Shown here: positions 15,601 to 24,897 of the stretch, piece after piece
Position numbering within the stretch: the first letter of the stretch is position 1
How the letters are laid out: the number at the start of each line of letters is the position of its first letter
DNA from: Haliscomenobacter hydrossis DSM 1100
GTDB lineage: Bacteria; Bacteroidota; Bacteroidia; Chitinophagales; Saprospiraceae
Direction of reading: 5' to 3'
DNA length: 64,000 bases
Assembly: GCF_000212735.1 (NCBI RefSeq)
Contig: NC_015510.1
Location: 6,325,001-6,389,000 of the forward strand
The notes under the pieces: generated by a model
What the model saw: only the letters and a program-made list of their open reading frames with translations
What the model was told of the DNA's origin: nothing
Database searches by the model: none
Position numbers and translations under genes: made by a program

Positions 15601-18013
15601 CCACTTTCAGCTCTTTAATCCGGCAAAGGGTATCGGAAGCGCAAACTATCTTTTCCAGGACAACCGTATCCGCACAGGGCTTTTCTACATCAGCAGCGTA
15701 AAAAACCTGACGAGGACTGGTCGTTGCACGCGTAAACGGACCAATCACCTGTGCTTTTTGGTCGTACCCAAAGGGGCCGTATTTTTTGCCATCCGGACCC
15801 ACTACGAAGTAGCCCCCTTTGCTGCCATTGCTGCTTTCGGTTTTAATCGAAGCGTAATATTTGTCTCCGCTACATTCAACGGGAGTGACACTGATCTTGA
15901 GTTTGCAGTCACAATCCTTGTTGATGATATCGGGAATGATTTCCAGACAACAGGTATCCACCAAACTTTCGGTGCAAACCTGGATTTTGAGCGGGATGAT
16001 GCCCCCGACAATTAACTCCAGCGGTTCTAACTTGAGTGGGAAACTACTGGGTTTAAACGGTCCCAATACTTTTCCGGGAACCTTGATGTATACTTTGTCT
16101 GATGTGAGCAAGTTTTCATCAAAGGCCGCATTGATCTCCAGTTGGTACTTTCCAACCACACCACAACCTGTTGCCACAGCCTTAATTTCTTTGATCGGGC
16201 AGAGGTCTGCTGGATTTGCACAAGATTTGCGACGAATGATTTTGGCGACGGTTTCCAAACAACATTTTTCCACATTTGGCAAACAAACCTGAACTTTCAG
16301 CACATTGCTAATGAGGTTGGGAATGGTTTTGGAAATGCTGATGCGCAAAGGCATCTTTTTTAAGGAATAAGTACCAATATTTATGCCATTGATGGTCAAG
16401 GTATAAGCAGTGTCTGCTGTTGGGCCCGATAAAAGATTAAGCGTAAAAATATCTTGCTTTTCTTCTTCACAGATGATGTACGCTGCGCTCAGATCACGGA
16501 TGGCGCAGGGTTGGCAGAAGAATTGTTTGATCTCTACCCTGTCGGCACAACGCTCATTCTCGGCATCACGCATGACCACGAGGTAATAACCATCAGCGTT
16601 TGGTTTGATTGGGCCTACCGAACCACCATTGACGGCATAGCGGAAGGGACCAAAGCGCTGGCTATTGACATAAATGTAATAACCGGAAAGCCCTTTGTTT
16701 TCACCACTAAACTTGTACAATACGTTGAACGTACCGTCATTTTTACATTCGGTCGGAGTTGCTGCAAATTCCTTAATGCCGCAGTAACTGGGATCATCAA
16801 GACAGGAGGTCTCAATCCTGATTTTTGGCACAGCGGTTAAACAACAACGGCCATTCGCCGTACTGACGCAAGCTTGAATCAAAAAAGTGGGAGAAGCACT
16901 AAGGGTAATGTATTTTTTAGAAATGGGAATTTCAAAAGGCAACTTTTCTGCTGGAAATTCGCCAAGTAGGATGCCGTTAAGCGATAAAATTACGTTGGCA
17001 TTGCTTGGCGCTACGGTGCCCAACTTGACCAGCAGGGTAGCAAAGGTGTCGCGAGGACAAAATTTGATCTCTACTTCGAGTTCTTTTAGTTCACAAGCCG
17101 CATTGGCACCACATTCGTAGGTAAAATCTTCGATTTTTATACACTTCGGATCTTTGCTGTCGCGAATGGTCAGGATGTACTTGCCGCTGTTGTTGATCTG
17201 GATGGGGCCAATGGCGGGGAAAACATCCTTGTATTTGAAAGGACCAAATTTTTGGTCGTTTACCGTAACGTAATAAGTAGCGGTGTCGGCCTTTGGATCG
17301 GTTTTAAAGGTAGCTGCAAGGTAAAATATGCCGTTGGGCGTGCAAGGACGAGGTAGTATTTTCAGATCGCGAATGCAATCAAGGGCAACCACATCCTTTT
17401 CGAATTCAATACAAACATTGTCGATCCCGAATTCTTGCCCACCGAAGGAAATCGAATCAAGGTCTCCTTCAAAACAGATGGTGCCTTGTAATAAATCGGA
17501 ATCCTCTTTGATGGAAACACTGGCTTTTACACCTTTTGCAACTTCTTTGCCTTGTAATGAACCCCAATCGTTCAGGACAGTAATGGCTTCGCCATTGATG
17601 GAAAAATTTTCTTCCCCACCGCCATCAATGAAGTTGAGGCAAACGCGCTTGGCTTTGCCTTTGGGTAAGTTGGTAAAGATCCACTTCAGGTTTACATTGG
17701 ATACAAATAGCACTTTGCCTTCAGCTTCGAGGAAATTGCCGTCAAACAGCAGCTTCTTTTCTTCTACAGTGATGGAACCAAATTCTTTGGTAGCGTTGGC
17801 GGTGAGAAATGATTCGATGGAAGTGGTAATGCCATCTTTTTTGAAGATAGAAGTACCTGGTTTTTGATTGGCATCGCTGCCGTACTTCGTTTTATCTGCC
17901 AGGTCATTGAAGTTAAAACAAACCTCTTGTTTTTGCGATTGAGCCTCTAACTGCGTCGAAAACAACCCAAAACAAAAAAGCAGTAGATAAACCCAATGTG
18001 TAGAATTGTTCAT
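12668..18013 (-). CDS. Giant secreted repeat protein with dockerin-like, cohesin-like and T9SS sorting domains
   Basis: A 1781-residue exported protein. ATG 18013 (MNNSTHWVYLLLFCFGLFSTQLEAQ) opens with a signal peptide. After an N-terminal beta domain come a dozen or so Cys-rich modules of about 90-110 residues, each beginning C.I..L and several carrying a V.G..FGPF.Y motif (for example VNDQKFGPFKY, VNSQRFGPFRY, YANGMLFGPFPY). Around residues 1480-1560 two dockerin-like calcium loops occur (GDVNLDNTANHFDLL and DVNGDGEINRLDIDAL). A cohesin-like beta domain follows (YGVAFSVKFDPKLIDP). The end has YPNPTNSQLNI and a type A T9SS C-terminal domain (GIYFLRIQIGQQVFFERVVKQ). It is likely cell-surface anchored or released; the ligand is unknown. 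Confidence 0.85.
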   Translation of the reverse strand: MNNSTHWVYLLLFCFGLFSTQLEAQSQKQEVCFNFNDLADKTKYGSDANQKPGTSIFKKDGITTSIESFLTANATKEFGSITVEEKKLLFDGNFLEAEGKVLFVSNVNLKWIFTNLPKGKAKRVCLNFIDGGGEENFSINGEAITVLNDWGSLQGKEVAKGVKASVSIKEDSDLLQGTICFEGDLDSISFGGQEFGIDNVCIEFEKDVVALDCIRDLKILPRPCTPNGIFYLAATFKTDPKADTATYYVTVNDQKFGPFKYKDVFPAIGPIQINNSGKYILTIRDSKDPKCIKIEDFTYECGANAACELKELEVEIKFCPRDTFATLLVKLGTVAPSNANVILSLNGILLGEFPAEKLPFEIPISKKYITLSASPTFLIQACVSTANGRCCLTAVPKIRIETSCLDDPSYCGIKEFAATPTECKNDGTFNVLYKFSGENKGLSGYYIYVNSQRFGPFRYAVNGGSVGPIKPNADGYYLVVMRDAENERCADRVEIKQFFCQPCAIRDLSAAYIICEEEKQDIFTLNLLSGPTADTAYTLTINGINIGTYSLKKMPLRISISKTIPNLISNVLKVQVCLPNVEKCCLETVAKIIRRKSCANPADLCPIKEIKAVATGCGVVGKYQLEINAAFDENLLTSDKVYIKVPGKVLGPFKPSSFPLKLEPLELIVGGIIPLKIQVCTESLVDTCCLEIIPDIINKDCDCKLKISVTPVECSGDKYYASIKTESSNGSKGGYFVVGPDGKKYGPFGYDQKAQVIGPFTRATTSPRQVFYAADVEKPCADTVVLEKIVCASDTLCRIKELKVVIRGCSPKGGYDLLITPLPNLSPSSLLATYYLQIEGQKYGPFKLLNTPQLIENVIINTDALTFEVKACVEGQSEKCCVSVTVTKPKCPECELGELVIKTAPCNDKGEVYAYLDFKYFRTNSDYFVLVQNGKEISKNKYTELPIRLILPAPQKDTIRLEVYDSNTRSCSSKGYIKPFDCKRPCSLSDISVTEVKCNNDGTYSMLVKLKATNTDSILWLQTSTGFESRFKYTGQAVRIDKVPLPKNSRTDWIVVCDKNSPDCCIKWLYEVPCTQTPCEIGALKLDQVCLPTGGYYVTLNFEHKNTGTFFNVYANGKLYGTYAYNLLPLRVQVLSADVAVLEIKVEDKEKGCTQAGRLELKKCESNCPIDGIKVDLLPCEKGQFYAKAWVVSRPTSSLQKGYIIYANGMLFGPFPYNGEAQKIGPFPNSPSGYIEFLAVDVTNPTCFAATKAEAPKCVDPNPCKISNLAIRGLGCNPDGSRRLYINFKYENVLNRFFDVMVDGKIIGTFPLIRLPLEANFKLAQDKDVFKITVCINDSQGCCETQEVKLPCERPCPDLIVDVKQKPCNAGGAFSADLVFKNPTPGPLRIAINGKILDTLEAGKTTFAINGLLGDGVTFFKVELLNLKDTTCKRTVTFGPVKCRNMRITDVWPGDVNLDNTANHFDLLHIGQAFGSKGIARFKSNSWDWKPTPALDWPEIFFDAINYKHADVNGDGEINRLDIDALSFNFGLSRGPFTRPKPLPATNLDPKILVEMPAKGELADSTRFEIPIILGANNQVIKDIYGVAFSVKFDPKLIDPKALTIEIPTSWMGQPQVNLESIFKVYPNEGRIDIAITRTDQNEVSGYGVVAKMKGIIIDLVGRAETKLKTDDAILNRLDGEILPLNTEETAFNIVDAPRAVRPEDLLSGVTVYPNPTNSQLNIASVAGSVTDVKVMALDGKTVVKSFRNTNQLNIDDLRPGIYFLRIQIGQQVFFERVVKQ

Positions 18014-18200
18014 GGTGCGATTATTTTTTGATACTACACTTTGCTCTTGATACAAAAATGCTACTTTTTTCAGACGTTAAAATTGACATAATCGTTGGAA
18101 TTTTGGAAAAAATTCTGGATTATTGACCCCGTAAAACGCCACAATTTTTTGTCAATCAGTAATTTGATGACAAAAAAAGTATGTCAAAAATTGATTTTTT

Positions 18201-19655
18201 GTGAGTAAAAATAAGCTGATCAGCAACCTGGAAAAATTATCTCGAAAAGAAATGACTCGTTTCAAAGAGTTCATCTTTTCACCTTACCTCAACAAACATG
18301 AGGAAGTACGCCGTTTGGTTGCCTACATTTCTGAGGTTTATCCTCGGTTAGACGAAAAAAAGTGTTCAAAGGAACATCTCTTTAAATCGGTTTTTGACAG
18401 GGGTAAATATAATGAAAAACTCTTGGCTCCAGTGTTAACATACACGCAAAGATTACTGGAACAATTTTGGGCTTACGAAGAATTTAAAGAAGACCACTAT
18501 TTTCAACGGTACATTTACCTGCGTCAACTGCGGACTCAACAGGCATTTGGGTCTTACGAACGCCTGTTTCAGGAATTGCATGAAAACCACAAGCCCTCCC
18601 CTTGTCTTGGTGCCGATCAGGCCCTGATGCGCTACATGCTGGCTGGTGAAGGGGAACGGTATTGGTCGCAATACAACAAATCAAATTTTGAAAATTATTT
18701 TCAACGCAGGCAGGAAGAGTTGGACGTGTTTTACCTGACTGAAAAACTGAAAGATGCCTGTGAGGCGTTGTTCCGACAAGAAGTGAGAAGGGATGAATGG
18801 GCGCCCCGCTTGGCTGAAGCGGTTTTGCAGGAAATCGAACAAAACCTGGACAGCTATCGTCGGGTGCCGTCAATCATTACCCACTACATGGTGTACCGCA
18901 TGCTTTCTGGAAATGATCCGACTTATTTTCAGGAGGCATTAGAGGTTTTCCGGGTGCATGAAGGGAATTTTACCAAAGCGGAGGTAAGTGAGTTGTACAA
19001 CCAGTTTAAAAACTACTGTTTGATCCGCATCAATCAGGGCGATCAAGCTTTTTTGGATAAACTTTTTGAATTGTACCAGTACCAACTGGATCGTGGATTG
19101 CTGCTGGAAGAAGGTGTTTTATCGGAATGGAATTACAAAAATATTGTAGCCGCGGGTATACGTTTGCGGCAGTTTGATTGGGTACGCAAATTTATCGAGG
19201 ATTATAAAGATAGCTTGACCCCAGAATTTAAAGACAATGCATACCGCTTCAATCTGGCGAGTTATCACCTCGCTATGGAAGAACACCATGAAGCGATGTT
19301 GTTGCTCCGCGAAGTGGAATACAGTGATTTGCGGTACAACCTCGGTGCCAAAACCATGCTTTTGCAGTCCTATTATGAACTTCAAGAATACGAGCCCCTA
19401 TTTTCGCTCACCGAATCGTTCCGGCAGTTGTTGATGCGCGACAAAACCATGTCGGAAAATTTCCGCAAAGGCTATTACAATCTGTTTCGCTTCACGCGTA
19501 AAGCGGCTTATCTACGCTCCCGTCTGGAGTATTTAACGGCTGAAAAAGCCATGCAGGAACTGGAAAGATTGAAAAGCAGTCTGACCAAAACCAGCGAAGT
19601 GTTTAGCCGAGCCTGGTTTGAGTCAAAATTGACTGCTTTGGCCAAAGAAATATAA
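18201..19655 (+). CDS. Conserved hypothetical alpha-helical protein
   Basis: A 484-residue cytoplasmic protein of unknown function, with a GTG start at 18201 giving MSKNKLISNLEKLSRKEMTRFKEF. It is almost entirely helical and rich in Leu, Tyr, Phe and Glu. It has TPR/SEL-like pairs in the C-terminal half (FNLASYHLAMEEHHEAMLLLREVEYSD, LGAKTMLLQSYYELQEYEPLFSLTESF). The N-terminal block FKEFIFSPYLNKHEEVRRLVAYI resembles a type often found in Saprospiraceae genomes, as far as I can recall, but I cannot name a family. No membrane segment or catalytic motif is seen. It is divergent from the giant secreted gene and 20 bases upstream of the DUF486 gene. Confidence 0.65.
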   Translation: MSKNKLISNLEKLSRKEMTRFKEFIFSPYLNKHEEVRRLVAYISEVYPRLDEKKCSKEHLFKSVFDRGKYNEKLLAPVLTYTQRLLEQFWAYEEFKEDHYFQRYIYLRQLRTQQAFGSYERLFQELHENHKPSPCLGADQALMRYMLAGEGERYWSQYNKSNFENYFQRRQEELDVFYLTEKLKDACEALFRQEVRRDEWAPRLAEAVLQEIEQNLDSYRRVPSIITHYMVYRMLSGNDPTYFQEALEVFRVHEGNFTKAEVSELYNQFKNYCLIRINQGDQAFLDKLFELYQYQLDRGLLLEEGVLSEWNYKNIVAAGIRLRQFDWVRKFIEDYKDSLTPEFKDNAYRFNLASYHLAMEEHHEAMLLLREVEYSDLRYNLGAKTMLLQSYYELQEYEPLFSLTESFRQLLMRDKTMSENFRKGYYNLFRFTRKAAYLRSRLEYLTAEKAMQELERLKSSLTKTSEVFSRAWFESKLTALAKEI

Positions 19656-19675
19656 ATTCACCAAAAAATCACCCA

Positions 19676-20044
19676 ATGAAAGGTATTGCAACCATTTTAC
19701 TCTTGTTGCTCTCCAACACCTTTATGACCCTGGCCTGGTACGGCCACCTTAAATTCAATCAGATGAAATGGTCGAGCCAGTTGGGCGTAGTGGCCATCAT
19801 TTTCATCAGTTGGGGGATCGCGTTCTTTGAGTATTGTTTTCAGGTGCCCGCCAACCGAATCGGCTTTAAAAACTACGGGGGCCCGTTTTCATTGATTGAG
19901 CTGAAAGTCATTCAGGAAGTGATCACCCTGGTAGTCTTTTCCGTATTTACGCTTTTAGTGTTCAAAACCGAAACCTTCCGCTGGAACCACATCGTTGGCT
20001 TTGGATTTTTGGTATTGGCGGTGTATTTTATTTTTAAAAAGTAG
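19676..20044 (+). CDS. DUF486 family small membrane protein
   Basis: A 122-residue inner-membrane protein with four membrane helices, related to the drug/metabolite transporter fold. Family features are SNTFMTLAWYGHLK in the first helix, ISWGIAFFEYCFQVPANRIG in the middle, LKVIQEVITLVVFSVFTL, and a C-terminal LVLAVYFIFKK. The EYxxQVPANRIG motif is diagnostic of DUF486. No transport substrate is known. It follows the helical protein by 20 bases, and its last 11 bases overlap the 3' end of pcaB on the other strand. Confidence 0.9.
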   Translation: MKGIATILLLLLSNTFMTLAWYGHLKFNQMKWSSQLGVVAIIFISWGIAFFEYCFQVPANRIGFKNYGGPFSLIELKVIQEVITLVVFSVFTLLVFKTETFRWNHIVGFGFLVLAVYFIFKK

Positions 20045-21368
20045 CCAGAACTCCATCGATCAGCCGATCACATTCTCCCAGCGCATTCGCAGGGTCAAAC
20101 AACTGTTCAATCTCCGTTTTGCTGAGTAATGCCTGGATGCGAGAATCCGCCAACACAATGATTTTGAGGTGGGTATGTGTAGCGCTAACCGTTTGGCACA
20201 GCGCTTCAATCCATTCGTGGGCGGTAGCCTTGCCCACTTTATCGGCCAAGGCCAATGAGATGTTTTCGGCGAAAATCAGTCCACGGGTCAGCTCCAGATT
20301 CTGACGCATCCGTTCGGTATCCACCTCTAATCCATTGGTCAAAACCAGCGCTTGTTGCAAAGCCCCTGCGCTGACTTTGCACAGCTCTACCAGGGGTAAC
20401 CATTCGGCGTGCCAAAGCCCGGTGGCGCGTTCGTGGTCTTGAGGCATGGCTTGCAACAGGGCGGCAACCAGCGCTGGCATGCGTTGAGCTGCCGCCAAAA
20501 TAGCTACACAACCCACCGGATTGCGTTTGTGCGGCATGGTTGAAGAGCCGCCCTTGCCAGCTCCTGCGGGTTCAAAAACTTCGCCTATTTCGGTTTGCAT
20601 CAACAAGCTGATGTCTTTGGCAATTTTACCCAAATTACCGCTCAGAATGCCCAACGTGCTGGCCAATTCCACCAGTCGGTCGCGTTGGGTATGCCAGGAA
20701 ATATGCGGTAAGGTTACATCAAGTTTTTCCGCCAGGCTTTGGGCGATGGCTTCAGATTTTTCTCCAAACCCTGCCAAAGTACCCACTGCGCCACCAAATT
20801 GAAGCACCAGATTGTGTTGTAAGTTGTACTCCAGCCGTTCGGCAGAACGAATCAGTCCATCTAGCCACGTCACAACTTTAAATCCAAAAGTAATGGGGCG
20901 TGCGTGTTGCATAAACGAGCGCCCGACCATGATGCTGTGGCGGTGCTCCTCGGCCAGGTGCCGCAGTTGAGCCAACAATTGCTTCAGGTCTTTTTGCATC
21001 AAAAGCACTGCGGCTTTGAGTTGCAAAACCATTGCGGTATCCATCACGTCCTGGCTGGTGGCACCCAGGTGTACGAATTTGGCAGCTTCGGGATCAATTT
21101 TTTTAACTGCCGCGGTCAGTTGTTTGACGAGGGGGATATTGGGATTGCCCGCCAAACCGATTTGCAGCTTCAAATTGACCATGTCGAGATTAGGAGCTGC
21201 ACATGCCTCAGTAATGGCCTGGGCGGCGGCAACTGGAATCATCCCCTGCTCGGCTTCGGCTTGTGCCAATGCCGCTTCGAAGCGTAGCATGGCCTCCAGG
21301 TAGGCTTCGGCGCTGAACAAAGTGTTCGCCTCTGTTTTGTAAAATAGGGATTCGAATAATGATTCCAT
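20034..21368 (-). CDS. pcaB: 3-carboxy-cis,cis-muconate cycloisomerase
   Basis: Lactonises 3-carboxymuconate, the product of protocatechuate 3,4-dioxygenase. It has 444 residues in the fumarase/aspartase superfamily. FVHLGATSQDVMDTAMVLQL is the second conserved region, with its TSxD motif. GKGGSSTMPHKRNPVG is the family signature loop with the catalytic Ser. The N-terminus MESLFESLFYKTEANTLFSAEAYLEAMLRFE matches pcaB rather than argininosuccinate or adenylosuccinate lyase. It is the last gene of the leftward pob/pca operon. It converges with and overlaps the DUF486 gene by 11 bases, so the two transcripts must overlap. Confidence 0.92.
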   Translation of the reverse strand: MESLFESLFYKTEANTLFSAEAYLEAMLRFEAALAQAEAEQGMIPVAAAQAITEACAAPNLDMVNLKLQIGLAGNPNIPLVKQLTAAVKKIDPEAAKFVHLGATSQDVMDTAMVLQLKAAVLLMQKDLKQLLAQLRHLAEEHRHSIMVGRSFMQHARPITFGFKVVTWLDGLIRSAERLEYNLQHNLVLQFGGAVGTLAGFGEKSEAIAQSLAEKLDVTLPHISWHTQRDRLVELASTLGILSGNLGKIAKDISLLMQTEIGEVFEPAGAGKGGSSTMPHKRNPVGCVAILAAAQRMPALVAALLQAMPQDHERATGLWHAEWLPLVELCKVSAGALQQALVLTNGLEVDTERMRQNLELTRGLIFAENISLALADKVGKATAHEWIEALCQTVSATHTHLKIIVLADSRIQALLSKTEIEQLFDPANALGECDRLIDGVLATF

Positions 21369-21402
21369 ATGCTCCTAGTTAGGCCAATTAGACATGAATA
21401 GA

Positions 21403-21548
21403 AACGCGGATGACGCGGATTGAGCGGATTAACGCTGATTTTTATCCCGCCTTCGGCAGAATGTGCGTAAAATAAAATCCCTTGGAGGCGTTGCCGAAGA
21501 CAAGCGCATTTATCCGTGAAAATCCGCCAAATCCGCGTCATCCGCGTT
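21403..21548. repeat. Inverted repeat between pcaF and pcaB
   Basis: Arm 21403-21430 (AACGCGGATGACGCGGATTG...) pairs with 21521-21548. An inner pair CTTCGGCAG...TTGCCGAAG sits in the centre. It occupies most of the pcaF-pcaB gap. Confidence 0.8.
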
Positions 21549-21571
21549 CCCATTACTGTCGCTTTGGTAAA

Positions 21572-22777
21572 TTATACGCGCTCAAAAATCACCGCATAAC
21601 CCTGCCCCACGCCAATACACATCGTCGCCAGCGCGTAGCGCTTTTGCTGTTTTTGCAACTCCAAAGCAGCGCTGTACGTGATGCGCGCACCCGACATACC
21701 CAGCGGGTGTCCCAGTGCAATCGCACCCCCGTTTACATTGATGCGCGGATCGTCATCAGCAAGCCCCAGACTACGGATACAAGCCAAGGATTGCGCCGCA
21801 AAAGCTTCATTCAATTCAATGACGTCAATATCTTCCAAACGCAACCCTGCTTTTTGCAGCACCTTTTGGGTGGCGGGCACTGGCCCAATGCCCATGATGC
21901 GCGGCTCTACTCCGACTACCGCTGAGGCGACGATACGGGCTTTGGGTACAAAGTTGTGGTCTTTGACCGCCTGTTCGGAAGCCAGCATGACCGCAATGGC
22001 ACCATCGTTCAGACCAGATGAGTTTCCCGCGGTGACCGTACCGCCTTCCTTTTTGAAAGCCGGGCGCAGTTGGGCCAATTTTTCCAGGGTACTGCCGCCT
22101 TTGATGAATTCATCCTGGGCAAAAACCTGGGTTTCTCCCTTGCCCACGGTAATCGAAACTGGACTTATCTCTTGGGCAAAACGGCCTTCGGCCTGAGCTT
22201 TGGCGGCTTTCATTTGTGAGTTATAGGCAAAAAGGTCTTGTGCTTCCCGACTGATCTGGTGGATCTCCACCAAATTTTCGGCAGTCACGCCCATGGCATC
22301 CGTGCCGTACATGGCCTGCATGCGGGGATTGACGAAACGCCAGCCAAAACTCGAATCGTACATTTGAGCATCCGTACCAAAGGGTTTGGCACTTTTGGAA
22401 ATCACCCAGGGACCGCGGGTCATGTGCTCCACACCACCAGCAAAATAGACGTCGCCATCACCAATGGCAATGGCGCGATGGGCGTTAACGATGGCGGCCA
22501 TGCCCGAAGCGCAAAGGCGGTTGACGGTTTCGCCAGGTACGGTAACTGGCAAGCCCGCAAGGAGCAGTGCCATCCGAGCCACGTTGCGGTTGTCGTCGCC
22601 CGCCTGGTTGACGCAGCCAAGGATGACGTCGGTAATTGTAGCGGGATCGAGTTGGGGGTTGCGTCGGAGCAAGTCCGCCAGAACCTGTGCTGCCAGGTCG
22701 TCGGCGCGAACGCTGGATAAACTGCCGCCAAAACTGCCGATGGGGGTACGGATGCCGTCGATGATGTAGGTTTGCAT
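21572..22777 (-). CDS. pcaF: 3-oxoadipyl-CoA thiolase
   Basis: Cleaves 3-oxoadipyl-CoA to succinyl-CoA and acetyl-CoA, the last pathway step. It has 401 residues from ATG 22777 ([18 protein letters not shown]), the standard PcaF length. The acylated Cys is in [11 protein letters not shown]. The closing motifs are [19 protein letters not shown] (catalytic His) and [14 protein letters not shown] (second Cys, CxG). The [15 protein letters not shown] and [10 protein letters not shown] segments favour the beta-ketoadipyl thiolase subgroup over plain acetyl-CoA acetyltransferase. Operon context makes the assignment firm. Confidence 0.95.
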   Translation of the reverse strand: MQTYIIDGIRTPIGSFGGSLSSVRADDLAAQVLADLLRRNPQLDPATITDVILGCVNQAGDDNRNVARMALLLAGLPVTVPGETVNRLCASGMAAIVNAHRAIAIGDGDVYFAGGVEHMTRGPWVISKSAKPFGTDAQMYDSSFGWRFVNPRMQAMYGTDAMGVTAENLVEIHQISREAQDLFAYNSQMKAAKAQAEGRFAQEISPVSITVGKGETQVFAQDEFIKGGSTLEKLAQLRPAFKKEGGTVTAGNSSGLNDGAIAVMLASEQAVKDHNFVPKARIVASAVVGVEPRIMGIGPVPATQKVLQKAGLRLEDIDVIELNEAFAAQSLACIRSLGLADDDPRINVNGGAIALGHPLGMSGARITYSAALELQKQQKRYALATMCIGVGQGYAVIFERV

Positions 22778-22806
22778 GAGTTGGTTATTCGGGTGGTACA
22801 AGATTA

Positions 22807-24150
22807 TTACAATTTCTCCACAAATCTAGCCTGCGTTTTCAATCTCACCTCTTCCAAACTTGCCCCCGGCATCAACTCCACCAAAGTCAGCTGCCCTTCC
22901 AGGTACTTAAACACCGCCAACTCCGTAATCACCACATCCACTACACCAATCGCCGTGAGCGGCAGCGTACATTCGGGTACAATTTTCGATGTACCATCCG
23001 GGTCGGCGTGGGTTAAGGTCACGATGAGTTTTTTGGCACCGGAAGCCAAGTCCATGGCACCTCCAACTCCGAGGAGCGGCTTGCCAGGCACCGCCCAGTT
23101 GGCCAGATTGCCTTTTTCATCCACTTCCAGACCGCCCATGATGGCCACATCCACATGCCCGCCTCGAATCATGGCGAAACTGTCGGCACTGTCAAAATAA
23201 CTGCTGCCGGGCAGGGCAGTCACCGGGATTTTTCCCGCATTCACCGGATATTCCAACGCGCCGCCGCCATCGGCAGGGGAGGGGCCTACACCCAACATGC
23301 CGTTTTCGGTGTGCAGGATGATGCCATCCTCCGGCTTAATGAGATCGGCAACCAGGGTAGGAATGCCAATACCGAGGTTGACCACATCGCCTTTTTGCAG
23401 TTCGGCAAAAGCGCGTTTGGCCATGTTCATGCGGCTTTCACTCACTTTTTTGGCTGCGCTGACCGAGGCTGAAGACCCCAATACCTCCAGCGAGATATGG
23501 GCTTGCACCAGGTAATCAACAAAACAGCCGGGGGTATGGATGATATTGGGGTCAAGTGCGCCTAGGGGTACAATTTCTTCCACTTCAGCCACCACAATGT
23601 CTGCCGCAGTAGCCATGGCGCGGTTGAAGTTTTGTTCAGTCATGCGGTAAGTGAGGTTACCCGCCGTATCGGCTTTCCAGGCACGGATGAAGGCCACATT
23701 GCCCCGAATGCCGGGAATAAAGACTTGCTCCTGTCCATTGATCAGCATGGTCGGGCGGCCTTGAGCGATCAAAGTGCCTGCCGAACTTGGTGTATAAAAG
23801 CCGCCAATGCCCGCACCACCAGCCCGAATGGCTTCGGCCAGGGTGCCTTGGGGCAACAATTCATATTCCACTTCGCCGGATTGTGCGGCTTTGACCGCAT
23901 CGGGATTGGAGGTGAAAAACGAACCAATCATTTTACGGAGTTGCCCGTTGCGCAGCAAGCGACCACCGCCGAGGCCAGGTTCCCCTACGTTGTTGCCAAT
24001 GAAGGTGAGGTTTTTGGTACTGGTTTCAGCCAGGGCGTGCAGTAAATGTACCGGATTGCCGGTCATGCCGAAACCTCCGCCGAGAATGGTGTCGCCGTCT
24101 TTGACGAGTGTGGCGGCTTGTTGTGGGGTGATTTGTGGGACTGATTTCAT
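22807..24150 (-). CDS. pcaIJ: Fused 3-oxoadipate CoA-transferase (alpha-beta in one chain)
   Basis: Transfers CoA from succinyl-CoA to 3-oxoadipate. Both subunits are joined in one 447-residue chain starting [20 protein letters not shown] at 24150. The alpha half (about residues 1-225) has [19 protein letters not shown] and [11 protein letters not shown]. The beta half (about 235-447) has [14 protein letters not shown] and the catalytic glutamate in [11 protein letters not shown]. Similar fusions occur in mammalian SCOT, so scot-type activity on acetoacetate is the main alternative. Placement between pcaG and pcaF argues for the oxoadipate role. The frame upstream of 24150 is repeat sequence. 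Confidence 0.9.
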   Translation of the reverse strand: MKSVPQITPQQAATLVKDGDTILGGGFGMTGNPVHLLHALAETSTKNLTFIGNNVGEPGLGGGRLLRNGQLRKMIGSFFTSNPDAVKAAQSGEVEYELLPQGTLAEAIRAGGAGIGGFYTPSSAGTLIAQGRPTMLINGQEQVFIPGIRGNVAFIRAWKADTAGNLTYRMTEQNFNRAMATAADIVVAEVEEIVPLGALDPNIIHTPGCFVDYLVQAHISLEVLGSSASVSAAKKVSESRMNMAKRAFAELQKGDVVNLGIGIPTLVADLIKPEDGIILHTENGMLGVGPSPADGGGALEYPVNAGKIPVTALPGSSYFDSADSFAMIRGGHVDVAIMGGLEVDEKGNLANWAVPGKPLLGVGGAMDLASGAKKLIVTLTHADPDGTSKIVPECTLPLTAIGVVDVVITELAVFKYLEGQLTLVELMPGASLEEVRLKTQARFVEKL

Positions 24151-24183
24151 TCGAATTGTGACTTTAGTACAAAGTGTATTTTT

Positions 24184-24280
24184 TAACACAAAGGACACCA
24201 AGAAAAGCACAAGGAACACAAAGTTAGACAGTGCTATGCCTTTGTGCCCCTTGTGCTTCTCTTTGTGTTCCTTGTGTTAA
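24184..24280. repeat. R4 CACAAAGG palindrome, copy 2
   Basis: TAACACAAAGGACACCAAGA at the left pairs with the CTTTGTGTTCCTTGTGTTA end at the right. It occupies the pcaG-pcaIJ gap. Confidence 0.85.
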
Positions 24281-24306
24281 TTATCATTGTTTAAACTGTA
24301 TTGATG

Positions 24307-24897
24307 TTAAACATCAAAAAAGACCGTTTCCACTTCCCCCTGCATGTAAATATCAAAATGATACTCTGTGCGGCCATTCATCTCATGCCTTTGAGCAATG
24401 AGGGTATGACGTCGCTCCCGGGGTACGCTGTTCAACACGGCATCCTGCGCATTTGTTGCCGCCTCATCGGAAAAGTAGATGCGTGTATAAGCATGTACCA
24501 ATAATCCGCGCATGAGGACAATGAGCGCCAGATGTGGTGCCTGTCCATCCATACTTTGGGGTTTTACCGTTTCAAAGAGGAAGCGATTTTTGGGATCAGT
24601 ACCCGTTCCCATGCGGCCAAAGGCTTTGATATCGGGTTGCCAAACTTCGATCATGGCATCGGGAATGAGGTTGTTTTCGCCGTCAAATACGCGCCCGACG
24701 ATGTGGATGCGTTCGCCTGGAGTATCATCACCAACCAGCACGTCATTGGCAATCTGGTCAAAATCATATAAGTACTGCGCAGCAGTCAGTCCATAAGCAA
24801 AATATGGCCCTACGGTTTGAGAAGGTGTCTGTAGGGGCGACCCTTTGTGGTCGCCCTCCTCCCCGGTATTTTGTGAAGACGTTGGTAGAGCCATCAT
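24307..24897 (-). CDS. pcaG: Protocatechuate 3,4-dioxygenase alpha subunit
   Basis: Non-catalytic partner of PcaH in the intradiol ring-cleaving dioxygenase. It has 196 residues. TPSQTVGPYFAYGLT near residue 24-38 is the conserved N-terminal pattern, followed by RIHIVGRVFDGENNLIPDAMIEVWQPD. The iron ligands of the beta subunit are not conserved here, as usual for alpha chains; the C-terminal half has HLALIVLMRGLLVHAYTRIYF. Starts at 24897 or 24894 are both possible. Its ATG overlaps the pcaH stop codon by one base, so the subunits are translationally coupled. Confidence 0.93.
   Translation of the reverse strand: MMALPTSSQNTGEEGDHKGSPLQTPSQTVGPYFAYGLTAAQYLYDFDQIANDVLVGDDTPGERIHIVGRVFDGENNLIPDAMIEVWQPDIKAFGRMGTGTDPKNRFLFETVKPQSMDGQAPHLALIVLMRGLLVHAYTRIYFSDEAATNAQDAVLNSVPRERRHTLIAQRHEMNGRTEYHFDIYMQGEVETVFFDV

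Noticed and set aside
22807-24150. Reading the fused CoA-transferase as an assembly error joining two genes
   Set aside because: The frame is continuous with a short linker and both halves keep their motifs; SCOT-type single-chain enzymes are known.
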